A stretch of 64,000 bases of DNA from Nocardia brasiliensis ATCC 700358. Lineage in GTDB: Bacteria; Actinomycetota; Actinomycetes; Mycobacteriales; Mycobacteriaceae. This document shows positions 34,684 to 44,512 of the stretch, in pieces. The position numbers were made by a program, and so were the translations under genes. Every line of letters starts with the position of its first letter. The stretch's first letter is position 1. The stretch covers positions 496,001 through 560,000 of the forward strand of contig NC_018681.1 of assembly GCF_000250675.2 (NCBI RefSeq), read 5' to 3'. The notes beneath the pieces were generated by a model. The model ran no database searches. It had not been told where the DNA came from and worked only from the letters and a program-made list of their open reading frames with translations.

Positions 34684-37600
34684 CTACCGCCTTGCCGTAC
34701 TCGTAGCAGATTCCGCCGTGTCGAGGCTGGCCGAGAGCTTCTCGGCCAGCGTCCGCACATGCGGGTCGATCATCATGTTCAGGTGATCGCCGGGGATCGA
34801 AACGACCTCGAGCGCGCCCTCGACGTAGTCCGCCCAGCCGTTGGAGTCGCTGTCGAACATGGTGCCGACGATCTGGTGCGCGATGTCCACACCGGGCGGC
34901 AGGCCCTGTTCCGCGCGCAGGAGCGTGACGTCCCGGTCGAGTGGTTCGAGCCGGTAGTCCCGCGCCGCAGCGGAATTGGCCTCGAAGACGTCGTAGAGCC
35001 TGCGGATCGAGCGGGCGGAGCTGCCCGGCGGCAGGATGCCGACGGCGATCGCCTCGGTCAGCATCCGGTCGAACAGCTCGTCGGTGTCCTCGATGTCCTC
35101 GTCGAACTCGAACTCCGCGGCCGCCGCCCCGCGGGCGTACCAGAGCAGTTCCAGGAAGAACCACTTCATCTGCGCCTGTTTCTTGATCGGCGCGCGTTCG
35201 CCCGGCCGCAACGCGATGGTGTCGAGCAGCGTGACGCTGGCGACCTCGGATTTCGGTAGCTGCCTGGCGATTTCGAGCGCGACATAGCCGCCGAACGACC
35301 ATCCGGCGACGTGATACGGCCCTTCGGGACGGACGCGCCGGATCGCCGCGAGATACGAGGCGGCCATGTCCGTCATCGACCGGATCGGCTCGCTACCGAC
35401 ATCCGCACCCGCCGCCTGCAACGCGTACACCGGCCGATCCGCGGGGAGATGCTTCGTCAAAGCCAAGTAGCACAGCACGTTTCCGCCGATCGGGTGCACC
35501 AGGAAAAGCGGCGCGCCCGCACCGTCGGCCCGCAGGGTGACCAACGGATCGAAAGCCCGGCGTCCGTCGTTGCGCACGATCGCGGCGAGCGCCGCCGCGG
35601 TCGGCGTGCTCACGAACGTGTCCAGCGGAATCTCGGTGTCCCAGCGCCGATTCAGGCTCAGTACCACCCGCATGGCGCCGACCGAGGTGCCGCCCGCGGC
35701 GAAGAAGTTCTGATCGGCGCCGATGGCGGGGATACCGGCGAATTCGGCCATGATCTCCGCGACGGCGGCCTCCACCTCGTCGCGCGGTGCGAGGTATTCG
35801 GGGGTATCCGCGGCGAAATCGAGCCGCATTTCCCGCAGCGCCTTGTCGTCGCGTTTGCCGCTCGGCGTCTTCGGTAGTTCGTCGAGCCAGGCGAATTGGG
35901 CCGGCACCATATGCACCGGGAGCACGGTACGCAGCCGGTCGGTCAGCGCCGCGACTTCCGTACCGAGTTCGTCCCCGACGAGGAAGGCGGTCAAGACCGC
36001 GTCGATACCGCCGAACTCTCGTGCCACCACCGCGGTTTCGGCGATGCCCGGGAATTCCTCTGCCAGCGCGGCGATCTGCAACTCCACCTCGGCCGGTTCC
36101 ACCCGGAAGCCACGAATCTTCACCTGGCTGTCCGCCCGACCGCGGCACACCACATCGCCGGAGGCCAGGCGTACCCCGAGATCGCCGGTGCGGTAGAGGA
36201 TCTCGCCGTTCGGCCCGGCGGGCACGAAGCGCAGCGCGGTCAGGTCGCCGCGCTGTTCGTAACCGGCGGCGAGGGCCGCGCCGCCCAGATAGATCTCGCC
36301 CTCGATACCGGTCGGCACCGGCCGCAGCCGATGATCGAGCAGGTATGCCTCGGCCCCGGCGATGGGACGTCCGATCGGCGGCAGCGCCGGGAACCGGTCC
36401 GGTGCGCCCTGCATCGAATAGCTGAGCGCGACATGGGTTTCGGTGGGACCGTACTGATTCTCCAGCAGCACTCCGGGAACCGCGGCCAGCAGCTTCTGGA
36501 TCTCGGGGGTGATCCGCAACTGCTCACCGGAGGAGACGATCACGGCCAGGTCGGTGGGGTAGCGACCGGTCGCGATCGCGGCTTCCGCGAACGCTTGCAA
36601 CGCCACGAACGGCAGGAACAGCCGTTGCACCCGCTCGGTGATCACGGTGTCGAGCAGCGCCGTCAGATCGGAGCGATGCGCGGCGTCGGCGAGGCGCAGT
36701 AGACCGCCCGCGGTGAGCGTCGCGAAGATCTCCTGGAACGAAACGTCGAAGCTCAGGGGCGCGTACTGCATGGTGCTCATGGCCCGGGTGCCGGACTCCG
36801 CGCTGTTCTGCCACTCGACCAGGTTGGCCAGCGCGCGGTGCGGCATCACCACGCCCTTGGGCTCGCCGGTGGAGCCGGAGGTGAACAGCACGTAGGCGGG
36901 GGCGTTCGGCGCCACCACCGGCAGCGGGCCCACGGGCTCGCCGGTGCCGTCGGTGAGCGTGTCGGCGGTGAGCAGCAGCCCTGGATCCGGGACCAGGTCG
37001 ACGTATTCGGCGTCGGCGACGATCCGGGCCGGTGTGCTGCGCTCGATCATCGAGCGCAGCCGCTGTGGCGGATAGTTCACGTCCAGCGGGACGCAGACCG
37101 CGCCCACCTTGGCGATCGCGAGCACGGTGGCGATCAGTTCCGGTCTGCGCCGCATCAGCACGCCGATCCGAGCTTGCGGCGGCAGACCGAGCGCGGCGAG
37201 CTTGCCCGCGATCACCTCGACGCGGTACGCGAGCTCGTCGTAGGTCCAGCTGTGCGACTGCGACCGGATGGCGATCGAATCCGGCTGCCGGGCAGCCTGA
37301 TCCGCGATCAGCTGGGCCAGATCTCGGGCGTTGGCGCGGTCGGCGCCGACATCGATCGCCGCATGTGGTTCGGCGACAATGCAACTGAGCAGCCGCAGGC
37401 ACGCGGTCGCGAGCGCCGTACACTGCTGCTCGGTGAGCGAGGTGTCGCCGTCCACCCGGACCAGCATCCGGCCGTCGCGCGGATCGGTGGCCACGGTGAG
37501 CAGCATCGGGAAATTGGTCTCCTCGCGCGCGTCGAAGCCGAGGAACTCGAGGCCGTCGACCGCCGTGACCGCGCTGAAGACGTGGTAGTTGACGAAGTTG

Positions 37601-40600
37601 AACGCCGTCTCGAACACCGTGGCGCCGCGATCGGCGAGGATCGACCGCAGCGGGTAGCGCCGGTGCGGGTAGCTCTCGCGCTCGCGCCGCGCCACCTGGT
37701 CCACGGCGTCGAACCACGTCGCCGCGCTGTCGTCGAGCCGCATCGGCAGCGTGTTGAGGAACAGCCCCGCAATGGATTCCGCGTCCGCCCGGCCCGGCCT
37801 GCCGTGCCCGATCACGCCGGTGGTCACGTCGTCCTGCCCGGTCAGCGCCCGCAGGGCGAGGCAGTGCGCGGCCAGGAACAGCGACTTCAGCGGGACCTGG
37901 TGCTCGGAACTGAAACGTTGTGCGGCGGCTTGTAATCCGCGCGGCAGCAGCAGGGTCGTCTGCGGGCGGACGGCGGGGCCGTCGTCCGGCAGGTGCTGCA
38001 GCAGTGACGGCAGCGCGGTCGGGTTCGCGTTGTCCAGGAACTCGCGCCAGTAGGTCCGGTGCGCGGGATCGTCGGCTGCCTGCTGCTCGATCTTCGCGTA
38101 CTCGGCGAGCACCGTGGTCGGCAACGGATCCGCCGCGACCGCCGGCAGCGCGAAACCCAGATGGCTCAAATAATCCTGTAGCAGGCTGCGCATCAGGTTG
38201 GCCACGCTCCAGCCGTCCAGGATGGCGTGGTGGAAGCTGAGCACCAGTTCGACCCGCTCGTCCGCGTGGTAGACGCGCAGGTGGAACAGCGGCGCGCTAC
38301 GGATGTCGTAAGCGAAATGCCTGCGCTGCTCGACATATTCGTCGATCTGCGCCGCCTCGCCGGCCGGTGCCACCGAGAGGGCGTCCTCGACGCGGTGCCG
38401 CACGATCTGCAGCGGCACCGAGTATCCGGTCAGGTCGAACGCCGAGCGCAGCGCGGGCTGGCGGTGGACCAGCCGGTCGAAGGCGGCGCGGAACCGATCC
38501 TCCTGCCACGGCATCGCGAGCCGGTACCGGAAGACATCCTTGTAGAGCGTGGAATCGGTGCGCTCCGCGGCGTGGAAGAGCATGCCGAGTTGCAGCGAGG
38601 TCGCCGGGAACGAGTCCGCCGCGGCGTGCAGGGCCGCCCGATCGACGAGCGGAAGCAGTTCGAACGGCTCGGCCACCCGATCCGCTTCGGCCGGCGGCGC
38701 CGCGCTCACCTGCGCGGCTAGTTCAGCGATGGTCGGCGTGGCGAACAGCAGGTCCACGTCCAGGTAGAGGCCACGCTGCTCGGCCGCCGTGCGCAGTGCG
38801 AGCGCCAGAATCGAGTCACCGCCGTGGGTAAAGAAGTTGTCGTGCACCCCGATCGGGGCGCCGAGCACCTGCGCGCAGATCTCGACGAGCGCCGCCTCGG
38901 TGGCGTTGCGCGGCTGCCCGGCGCCCGCACCGCGCGCGGCGGCCTCGGCGGCGACCAGCGCGCGGCGATCCGCCTTGCCGTTGGCGGTGAGCGGAATGGC
39001 GTCGAGTTCGATGAAACGGCTCGGCACCAGGTAACCGGGCAGGCGGGCCGCCAGATGCGCGGCCACGGTGTCCGCGGTCGCGCCACCCGCCTGCTCCGCG
39101 ACGAAATAGCCGACCAGGTACGCGCCGTGGGTGTCCGAGGGGCGGTCGAGCACGGCGGCGGCCCGCACACCGGGTGCGCCGAGCAACTGGTTCTCGACCT
39201 CGCCGAGGGTCACCCGGTTGCCGCGGATCTTCACCTGATCGTCGGTGCGGCCCAGGTATTCGATGGTGCCGTCGGCGCGCCAGCGGGCGATATCGCCGGT
39301 TCGGTACCGGCGCCCGCCCGGCACCGCCGGGTCCGGGACGAAGGCCGCCGCGGTGAGTTCCGGTTGGTCGAGGTACCCGCGGGCGACACCGACACCCGCG
39401 ATGTTCAGCTCGCCCGGCACCCCCGCCGGGACGCGGTTGCCCGCGGCGTCGCGGATCGAGAGCGCGATGTTCTCGATCGGGCGGCCGATCGGCACGACCG
39501 GCAACGCCGCCGGGTCGGCCGGGCAATCGAAGTACGAGACGTCGATGGTTGCTTCGGTCGGCCCGTAGAGGTTGACCAGCTGGGGTGCCCGCGTGGTTCC
39601 GGCGAACACCTGCGCGAAGCGCGACACCAGCTCGGCCGGCAGCGCCTCACCGCTGCAGAACACCCGGCGCAGGGTCGAAACACGCTGGAGCGCAGCCGGA
39701 TCGGCACTCAGCTCGGCCAGGAACGGGCCGAGCATCGACGGCACGAAGTGCAGCACCGTGACGCCGTGGGCCGCGATGGCGTCGATGATCCGGCGTGGAT
39801 CGCGTTCACCGTCCGGGCCGAGCAGCGCCACCTCGGCGCCGGTCATCGACCACCACAGCAGTTCCCACACCGAGACGTCGAAGGTGGCCGGGGTCTTCTG
39901 CAGGATCACATCGGTCGCGTCCAGCGGATACCGCCGCTGCATCCAGGTCAGGCGGTTCACCACCGACCGATGCTCGACCATGACACCCTTGGGCCTGCCG
40001 GTGGAACCGGAGGTGAAGATGACGTACGCGAGATCCGATGGGGCGGTGGGCGATTCGTCGAGTGCGGCGGCTTGCTGGTGCACCGGGATCCGGCGGATCG
40101 GTCCCGGTGTAGCCGACTCGTCCAGCTCGGGCGTGGTGATGACGAACCGCGCGCCGCTCTCCGCGATGACCGTGGCGATCCGGTCGGCCGGGTAGCCGGG
40201 ATCGATCGGGACGTACGCGGCGCCCGCGCGCAGCACGCCCTGGATCGCGATCAGCAGTTCGGGGGAGCGGGGCAGCACGATCGGAATCCGCTCGTCGCGC
40301 TGTACTCCGCGCCGGAGCAGTTCGGCGGCCAGCCGGTCGGCCTTGTCGCGCAACTGCCCGAAAGTCAGTGTGCCGGCGTCGGACAGCACCGCGGCGGCAT
40401 CGGGGGTACGCGCCGCCTGCGCGGCGAACAGTTGATCCAGCGTGGCGTCGGGGAACTCGGCGTCGGGGCCGTGTTCGAAGGATTCCAGCGCGGCGCGATC
40501 GGGTCGAGGCAGCCAGTCCAACTCCGCGATCGGCGCGTCCGGCGCGGCCAGTGCCGCGCGGAGCAGCCCACCGACCTGCCGGACGGCGGCCGTGATCGGG

Positions 40601-41823
40601 AAGTTCTCGTCGAACACATCTCGCGAGTCGAAGACGTGCAGATCCACGGTGCCGTCCCGTTCATGCTCCACCGCAACGATATTCACCGCCTCGGCGACGG
40701 TGCCCGCGGAGAAGAACTTGGAGCGTTCCATCAGCCGCTCGATATGGTCGGCCGAGGGCATCCGGTTGTAGGAGTAGGTGACGTCGAACAGCGTCGGCAC
40801 CATGGCGTGCCGCTCGGCGAGCGCGCGCACGATGTCACCGTACGGAAAACCCTGGCGCTTCTTCAGTTCTCGTACCTCGGCGACGATCTGCGCGGCCACC
40901 TGCAGCAGCGTCGGCGTGCCCGTCAGCCGCACCCGCAGCGGCACCACATTGGTGAAGTCACCGACGGTGAGCATCTCCTCGGGCGTGTTCCGGTTCAACA
41001 TCGGCACGCCCAGCACCACCTCGTCGGTCCGGTGCGTCATCGCCAGATAGGCGGCGATCGCCGCGGAGGTCACCGAGAACAGCGAAATACCCGTTGCGCG
41101 TAGCCCGTTCACCAATTCGCGGTCCAGCCGCAGCGAGTGCATACCGCGCTCGACGGTGTCCAGCGTCGCGGTCCTGGGGAACAGGGCGGGCCGCACGTCG
41201 GCCAGATAGTCGACGAACCAGTCGCGATCGGCGGACCAGCCCGGCGTTGCCTGATACTCGGCCGTTCGCTCGGCGTAGGCGAGGTACGACGGCATCTGGT
41301 AGAGCGGCAGCGTCTCGGTCGGCGCCTCGCTCTCGTACTCGGTAATGATCTGTCCCGTAACGATGTTCAGTGCCCAGCCGTCGCCGCCCGCGTGATGCAT
41401 CCGGCCGAAGAGGTAGAACGAGTCCGGGCCGTCGACGAGGACGGCGAACCGGAGCATCTGGGTGTCGGCCGGGACGACACGGCGATTGGCGGCCAGCATC
41501 CACTCCTGGCAGGCCTGCTCGGGATCGGGCGCTGTGCTGAAGTCCAGCACCTCTACCTCGGGCGTGTCGTCGCTGAGATGTTGCCGGAGTTCGCCGTCGA
41601 CGGTCGTGATGCGCAGTCGCAGTGCGTCGTTGCGGAGGTATGCGAGTTCGATGCAGCGAGTGATCCGCGCGATATCGACCGATTGCTCGATATGGCTGTA
41701 GCCTGCCGCCTGGACGATCGGGAGATCCGGGTGCCGCGAGGCGATGGCCATGATGTCGCGCTGATAAGCGGTCAGCGGCCAGCTTTTCGTCGGGTGAAGG
41801 GACGAATGGGAACGGTCGATCAT
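34684..41823 (-). CDS. Bimodular non-ribosomal peptide synthetase (C-A-T-C-A-T-TE)
   Basis: 2379 residues from ATG 41823 (AGAGG upstream). Order: C1 (about 15-450, HHAGGDG near 143), A1 (460-960), T1 (GGDSI near 1001), C2 (1068-1500, HHAILDG near 1198), A2 (1508-2000), T2 (GGTSV near 2044) and TE (2104-2370, GWSFGG near 2174, GDH near 2346). My alignment to GrsA gives an A1 code of DVWHFSLID plus Lys, almost the textbook Ser code. The A2 code reads about DVQFVSQVA, for which I have no confident match. No MbtH-like gene is beside it. A leading C domain without upstream module suggests N-acylation of the first residue, so a small acylated Ser-X peptide is the likely product. Confidence 0.95.
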   Translation of the reverse strand: MIDRSHSSLHPTKSWPLTAYQRDIMAIASRHPDLPIVQAAGYSHIEQSVDIARITRCIELAYLRNDALRLRITTVDGELRQHLSDDTPEVEVLDFSTAPDPEQACQEWMLAANRRVVPADTQMLRFAVLVDGPDSFYLFGRMHHAGGDGWALNIVTGQIITEYESEAPTETLPLYQMPSYLAYAERTAEYQATPGWSADRDWFVDYLADVRPALFPRTATLDTVERGMHSLRLDRELVNGLRATGISLFSVTSAAIAAYLAMTHRTDEVVLGVPMLNRNTPEEMLTVGDFTNVVPLRVRLTGTPTLLQVAAQIVAEVRELKKRQGFPYGDIVRALAERHAMVPTLFDVTYSYNRMPSADHIERLMERSKFFSAGTVAEAVNIVAVEHERDGTVDLHVFDSRDVFDENFPITAAVRQVGGLLRAALAAPDAPIAELDWLPRPDRAALESFEHGPDAEFPDATLDQLFAAQAARTPDAAAVLSDAGTLTFGQLRDKADRLAAELLRRGVQRDERIPIVLPRSPELLIAIQGVLRAGAAYVPIDPGYPADRIATVIAESGARFVITTPELDESATPGPIRRIPVHQQAAALDESPTAPSDLAYVIFTSGSTGRPKGVMVEHRSVVNRLTWMQRRYPLDATDVILQKTPATFDVSVWELLWWSMTGAEVALLGPDGERDPRRIIDAIAAHGVTVLHFVPSMLGPFLAELSADPAALQRVSTLRRVFCSGEALPAELVSRFAQVFAGTTRAPQLVNLYGPTEATIDVSYFDCPADPAALPVVPIGRPIENIALSIRDAAGNRVPAGVPGELNIAGVGVARGYLDQPELTAAAFVPDPAVPGGRRYRTGDIARWRADGTIEYLGRTDDQVKIRGNRVTLGEVENQLLGAPGVRAAAVLDRPSDTHGAYLVGYFVAEQAGGATADTVAAHLAARLPGYLVPSRFIELDAIPLTANGKADRRALVAAEAAARGAGAGQPRNATEAALVEICAQVLGAPIGVHDNFFTHGGDSILALALRTAAEQRGLYLDVDLLFATPTIAELAAQVSAAPPAEADRVAEPFELLPLVDRAALHAAADSFPATSLQLGMLFHAAERTDSTLYKDVFRYRLAMPWQEDRFRAAFDRLVHRQPALRSAFDLTGYSVPLQIVRHRVEDALSVAPAGEAAQIDEYVEQRRHFAYDIRSAPLFHLRVYHADERVELVLSFHHAILDGWSVANLMRSLLQDYLSHLGFALPAVAADPLPTTVLAEYAKIEQQAADDPAHRTYWREFLDNANPTALPSLLQHLPDDGPAVRPQTTLLLPRGLQAAAQRFSSEHQVPLKSLFLAAHCLALRALTGQDDVTTGVIGHGRPGRADAESIAGLFLNTLPMRLDDSAATWFDAVDQVARRERESYPHRRYPLRSILADRGATVFETAFNFVNYHVFSAVTAVDGLEFLGFDAREETNFPMLLTVATDPRDGRMLVRVDGDTSLTEQQCTALATACLRLLSCIVAEPHAAIDVGADRANARDLAQLIADQAARQPDSIAIRSQSHSWTYDELAYRVEVIAGKLAALGLPPQARIGVLMRRRPELIATVLAIAKVGAVCVPLDVNYPPQRLRSMIERSTPARIVADAEYVDLVPDPGLLLTADTLTDGTGEPVGPLPVVAPNAPAYVLFTSGSTGEPKGVVMPHRALANLVEWQNSAESGTRAMSTMQYAPLSFDVSFQEIFATLTAGGLLRLADAAHRSDLTALLDTVITERVQRLFLPFVALQAFAEAAIATGRYPTDLAVIVSSGEQLRITPEIQKLLAAVPGVLLENQYGPTETHVALSYSMQGAPDRFPALPPIGRPIAGAEAYLLDHRLRPVPTGIEGEIYLGGAALAAGYEQRGDLTALRFVPAGPNGEILYRTGDLGVRLASGDVVCRGRADSQVKIRGFRVEPAEVELQIAALAEEFPGIAETAVVAREFGGIDAVLTAFLVGDELGTEVAALTDRLRTVLPVHMVPAQFAWLDELPKTPSGKRDDKALREMRLDFAADTPEYLAPRDEVEAAVAEIMAEFAGIPAIGADQNFFAAGGTSVGAMRVVLSLNRRWDTEIPLDTFVSTPTAAALAAIVRNDGRRAFDPLVTLRADGAGAPLFLVHPIGGNVLCYLALTKHLPADRPVYALQAAGADVGSEPIRSMTDMAASYLAAIRRVRPEGPYHVAGWSFGGYVALEIARQLPKSEVASVTLLDTIALRPGERAPIKKQAQMKWFFLELLWYARGAAAAEFEFDEDIEDTDELFDRMLTEAIAVGILPPGSSARSIRRLYDVFEANSAAARDYRLEPLDRDVTLLRAEQGLPPGVDIAHQIVGTMFDSDSNGWADYVEGALEVVSIPGDHLNMMIDPHVRTLAEKLSASLDTAESATSTARR

Positions 41824-41967
41824 CGAAGCCTCTCTAGCATTTGGCGCACTGCACAAATCGGCCGCTGAAATGCGTCCCATCTGCACGAAAGCCGGCGTTG
41901 CCACGAGAAATTCGGCAGCGTCGTCCCCGCCCCGCGCCCCATTGCGCACATTTGCTGCCCAGTTTGC

Positions 41968-42005
41968 GGCACCCCACCGTTATGCATACCTTGGCGGGTG
42001 GTGCC
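41968..42005. promoter_or_regulatory. Imperfect inverted repeat in the NRPS/SDR divergent promoter
   Basis: GGCACCCCACCG (41968-41979) and GGCGGGTGGTGCC (41993-42005) form an imperfect dyad around TATGCATACC. It lies in the 263-bp gap between divergent operons, a natural place for a shared operator. No regulator gene is adjacent. Confidence 0.3.
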
Positions 42006-42086
42006 CGTGCGTAGCAAGCCCCGAGACTCGGGATCGTGACTTGTTTCACGTTGGGCGGCAGATGGTTTGACGTAGATGAGGTGGAT

Positions 42087-42971
42087 ATGCAACCCAGTGA
42101 TCGAACAGCGCGTGGTGCCGTCGTACTGACCGGAGCGTCGTCCGGTTTGGGTCGGGCCGCCGCAATTCATCTCGCACGCAGCGGATTCACAGTTTTCGCC
42201 GGTGTGCGATCGAAAGAAGCTGCGAAAGATTTGGCAAACGAATCCGAACACCTGATCCCGCTCGAACTGGATGTCACCTCGGCGGCGGCGATTTCGGCAG
42301 CCCGGGAAAAAGTCACCGAAACGTGTGGTGAACAAGGGCTGCTGGGCTTGGTGAACAATGCGGGCGTGTGCGTCTCGGCCCCGCTGGAATGCGTTTCCGC
42401 GGAAGACCTGCGCTATCAGCTCGAGGTGAACGTGGTGGGCGCGATGGCGATGGCGCAGGCATTCTTGCCGCTGCTGCGCGCGGGCCGGTCGGCGGGTGGC
42501 CCGGTGGGCCGGATCGTGAATGTCAGCTCCGGTGTCGGGCGGGTTGCCTCGCCGTTCCTGGGCGTCTACGCCACCTCGCAATTCGCCAAAGAGGGCCTGT
42601 CCGATTCGCTGCGCCGGGAGCTCGCCGCGCAGTCGGTGAGCGTGTCGGTGATCGAGCCGGGCGCCATTCTCACCCCGATCTGGGACAAGGTCTCCGACAC
42701 CGCGGAGCGCATCCTCGGCGAGTCCTCGCCCGAGGTCGCGGCCGTCTACCGGAAGCCGTTCACCGCGTTCGTCGCGATGAACGACCGCCGCGCGAAAGCC
42801 AGCCGCACCAAACCGGACCAGTTCGCCGCCGCGGTGGCGCATGCGATGACCGCGCAGCGTCCCAAGGTGCGCTACCGGGTCGGTATCGACTCGTGGGCAG
42901 CGACTTTCGCCTCGCGCCTGCTGCCGGACAGCGTGCTCGACACGGTGCTCGTCAAGGCGACCGCTAGGTGA
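42087..42971 (+). CDS. SDR-family protein with altered catalytic motif
   Basis: 294 residues from ATG 42087, with GAGG upstream. Rossmann signatures are intact (TGASSGLG, NNAG, NVSSG). The YxxxK catalytic motif reads YATSQ, with Gln in place of Lys (CAA at 42590-42592). Loss of this Lys usually weakens or abolishes hydride-transfer catalysis. It overlaps the MFS exporter gene by GTGA and is divergent from the NRPS operon, so the two may share control. It may act as a poor oxidoreductase or in a non-catalytic role. Confidence 0.88.
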   Translation: MQPSDRTARGAVVLTGASSGLGRAAAIHLARSGFTVFAGVRSKEAAKDLANESEHLIPLELDVTSAAAISAAREKVTETCGEQGLLGLVNNAGVCVSAPLECVSAEDLRYQLEVNVVGAMAMAQAFLPLLRAGRSAGGPVGRIVNVSSGVGRVASPFLGVYATSQFAKEGLSDSLRRELAAQSVSVSVIEPGAILTPIWDKVSDTAERILGESSPEVAAVYRKPFTAFVAMNDRRAKASRTKPDQFAAAVAHAMTAQRPKVRYRVGIDSWAATFASRLLPDSVLDTVLVKATAR

Positions 42972-44512
42972 GGACCCGCTACCTCGGCCTGGCGGTGCTC
43001 TGCCTGGCCGAGGTGCTCGTGGTGATCGACAACACGATCATCAACATCGCCTTGCCGACCCTGAGCCGGGAGCTGGGCGCGGGCGTGAGCGGGCTGCAAT
43101 GGTCGGTCGACGCCTACACCCTGACCTTCGCCGGATTCCTGCTAGCCGCAGGAAATTTGGGTGATCGATACGGACGCAGGCTGGTGCTGTTCATCGGCAT
43201 GGCCGGCTTCGGGGTCGTCTCGGCGATCGCGGCCTCGGTGGACTCGCTCGGCGCGCTCATCGCGGCCAGAGCGGTGCTCGGCGTCTTCGCCGCGGCAGTG
43301 TTCCCCGCGACGCTCGCGCTGGTCACCGTCCTGTTCACGGAGAAGCGAGAACGTTCGATCGCGGTGGGGCTGTGGGCCGGGGTGGCGGGCATCGCGATCG
43401 CGTGCGGGCCGCTGGTCAGCGGTTGGCTGCTGGCGCATTTCAGCTGGCATTCGGTGTTCTGGATCAACGTGCCGGTGGCCGTGCTCGCCTTCGCCGGAAC
43501 CGTCCTGTGGGTTCCGGAAGCCAAGGCAGACAACCCCTCTCGGCTCGACGCGGTCGGGCTCGTGCTCTCGGTGCTCGGCGTGACGTTGCTCGTCTGGTCG
43601 ATCATCGAGGCGCCGCGGCACGGCTGGACCGCGCCGGTGACCCTGGCCGGTGGCGCGGGCGCGGTGCTCGCGCTGGCCGTGTTCGTCTGGTGGCAGTTGC
43701 GGGTGCCGTATCCGCTGCTCGACGTGCGCCTGTTCACCCACCGCCGCTTCGCCATTCCGGCGGCGGCGATCTCGGTGGCGTTCTTCGCGCTGTTCGGCTT
43801 CGTGTTCTTCTTCACACTGTATTTCCAAGCGATACGCGGATATTCGACGCTGGAGACGGGTGTGCGGGCGCTGCCGTACGCGCTGGGCGTCGCGCTGACC
43901 GCACCGGTGGGCATGTGGGCGGGCCGCCGCTTCGGTACCGCCGCACCGGTGGTGCTCGGTCTGGCCATTTTCTGCGGCGGGTTCATCGTGGCCGCCTACT
44001 CCGACGAGTACACCTCCTACGTCGGCGTGATCCTGCCGGTGACGCTGGTGATGGGCGCGGGACTCGGCCTGGTTCAGGGCCCCGCCACCGAATTGCTGAT
44101 GTCCAACCTCGCGGAGGCGGACATGGGGGTCGGCGCCGCGATCAACGACACGACGCGCGAGATCGGCGGCGCGCTCGGCGTCGCGGTCATCGGGTCGGTG
44201 CTGGCCTCGAACTATTCGTCGGCGATCCGGCCGCGGGTGGAGGGCGCCGGCCTGCCGCCGGAGGCCGCCGACGCCGCGGTGTCCTCGGTGGTCGGTGGTT
44301 TGGAGGTGGCTCGGCGGATCCCGATCCCCGAGCTGCGGGAGCAGGCATATGACGCGGTGCGGGCGGCGTTCTCTGGTGCGATCTTCTGGACGTCGATGAC
44401 GGCGGCGATCGCGACCGGGGCCGGTGCGCTGCTGGTTGCGTTCGGTTTGCCATGGCGCGAGGGCAGGCACGACACGGCGGCCGCACCGCTCGACGTGGTG
44501 GGCAAGCGCTGA
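42968..44512 (+). CDS. MFS drug exporter, DHA2/EmrB type
   Basis: 514 residues from GTG 42968. About 14 membrane helices and the DHA2 signatures are seen: LVVIDNTIINIALPTL at the start, GDRYGRR (motif A) near residue 62 and the motif C region AGIAIACGPLVSGWLL near 135. It is a proton-driven exporter of drugs or small metabolites. It is co-transcribed with the SDR and divergent from the NRPS, so export of the NRPS product or self-resistance is a reasonable inference. Confidence 0.92.
   Translation: MRTRYLGLAVLCLAEVLVVIDNTIINIALPTLSRELGAGVSGLQWSVDAYTLTFAGFLLAAGNLGDRYGRRLVLFIGMAGFGVVSAIAASVDSLGALIAARAVLGVFAAAVFPATLALVTVLFTEKRERSIAVGLWAGVAGIAIACGPLVSGWLLAHFSWHSVFWINVPVAVLAFAGTVLWVPEAKADNPSRLDAVGLVLSVLGVTLLVWSIIEAPRHGWTAPVTLAGGAGAVLALAVFVWWQLRVPYPLLDVRLFTHRRFAIPAAAISVAFFALFGFVFFFTLYFQAIRGYSTLETGVRALPYALGVALTAPVGMWAGRRFGTAAPVVLGLAIFCGGFIVAAYSDEYTSYVGVILPVTLVMGAGLGLVQGPATELLMSNLAEADMGVGAAINDTTREIGGALGVAVIGSVLASNYSSAIRPRVEGAGLPPEAADAAVSSVVGGLEVARRIPIPELREQAYDAVRAAFSGAIFWTSMTAAIATGAGALLVAFGLPWREGRHDTAAAPLDVVGKR

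Noticed and set aside
38824..41103. Long plus-strand frames over the NRPS
   Set aside because: They are shadows of the NRPS coding frame, whose domain motifs are all intact.
34684..41823. Siderophore NRPS of the mycobactin/nocobactin type
   Set aside because: No salicylate or dihydroxybenzoate synthesis genes, no cyclisation domain, and no MbtH-like or lysine N-hydroxylase gene are present.
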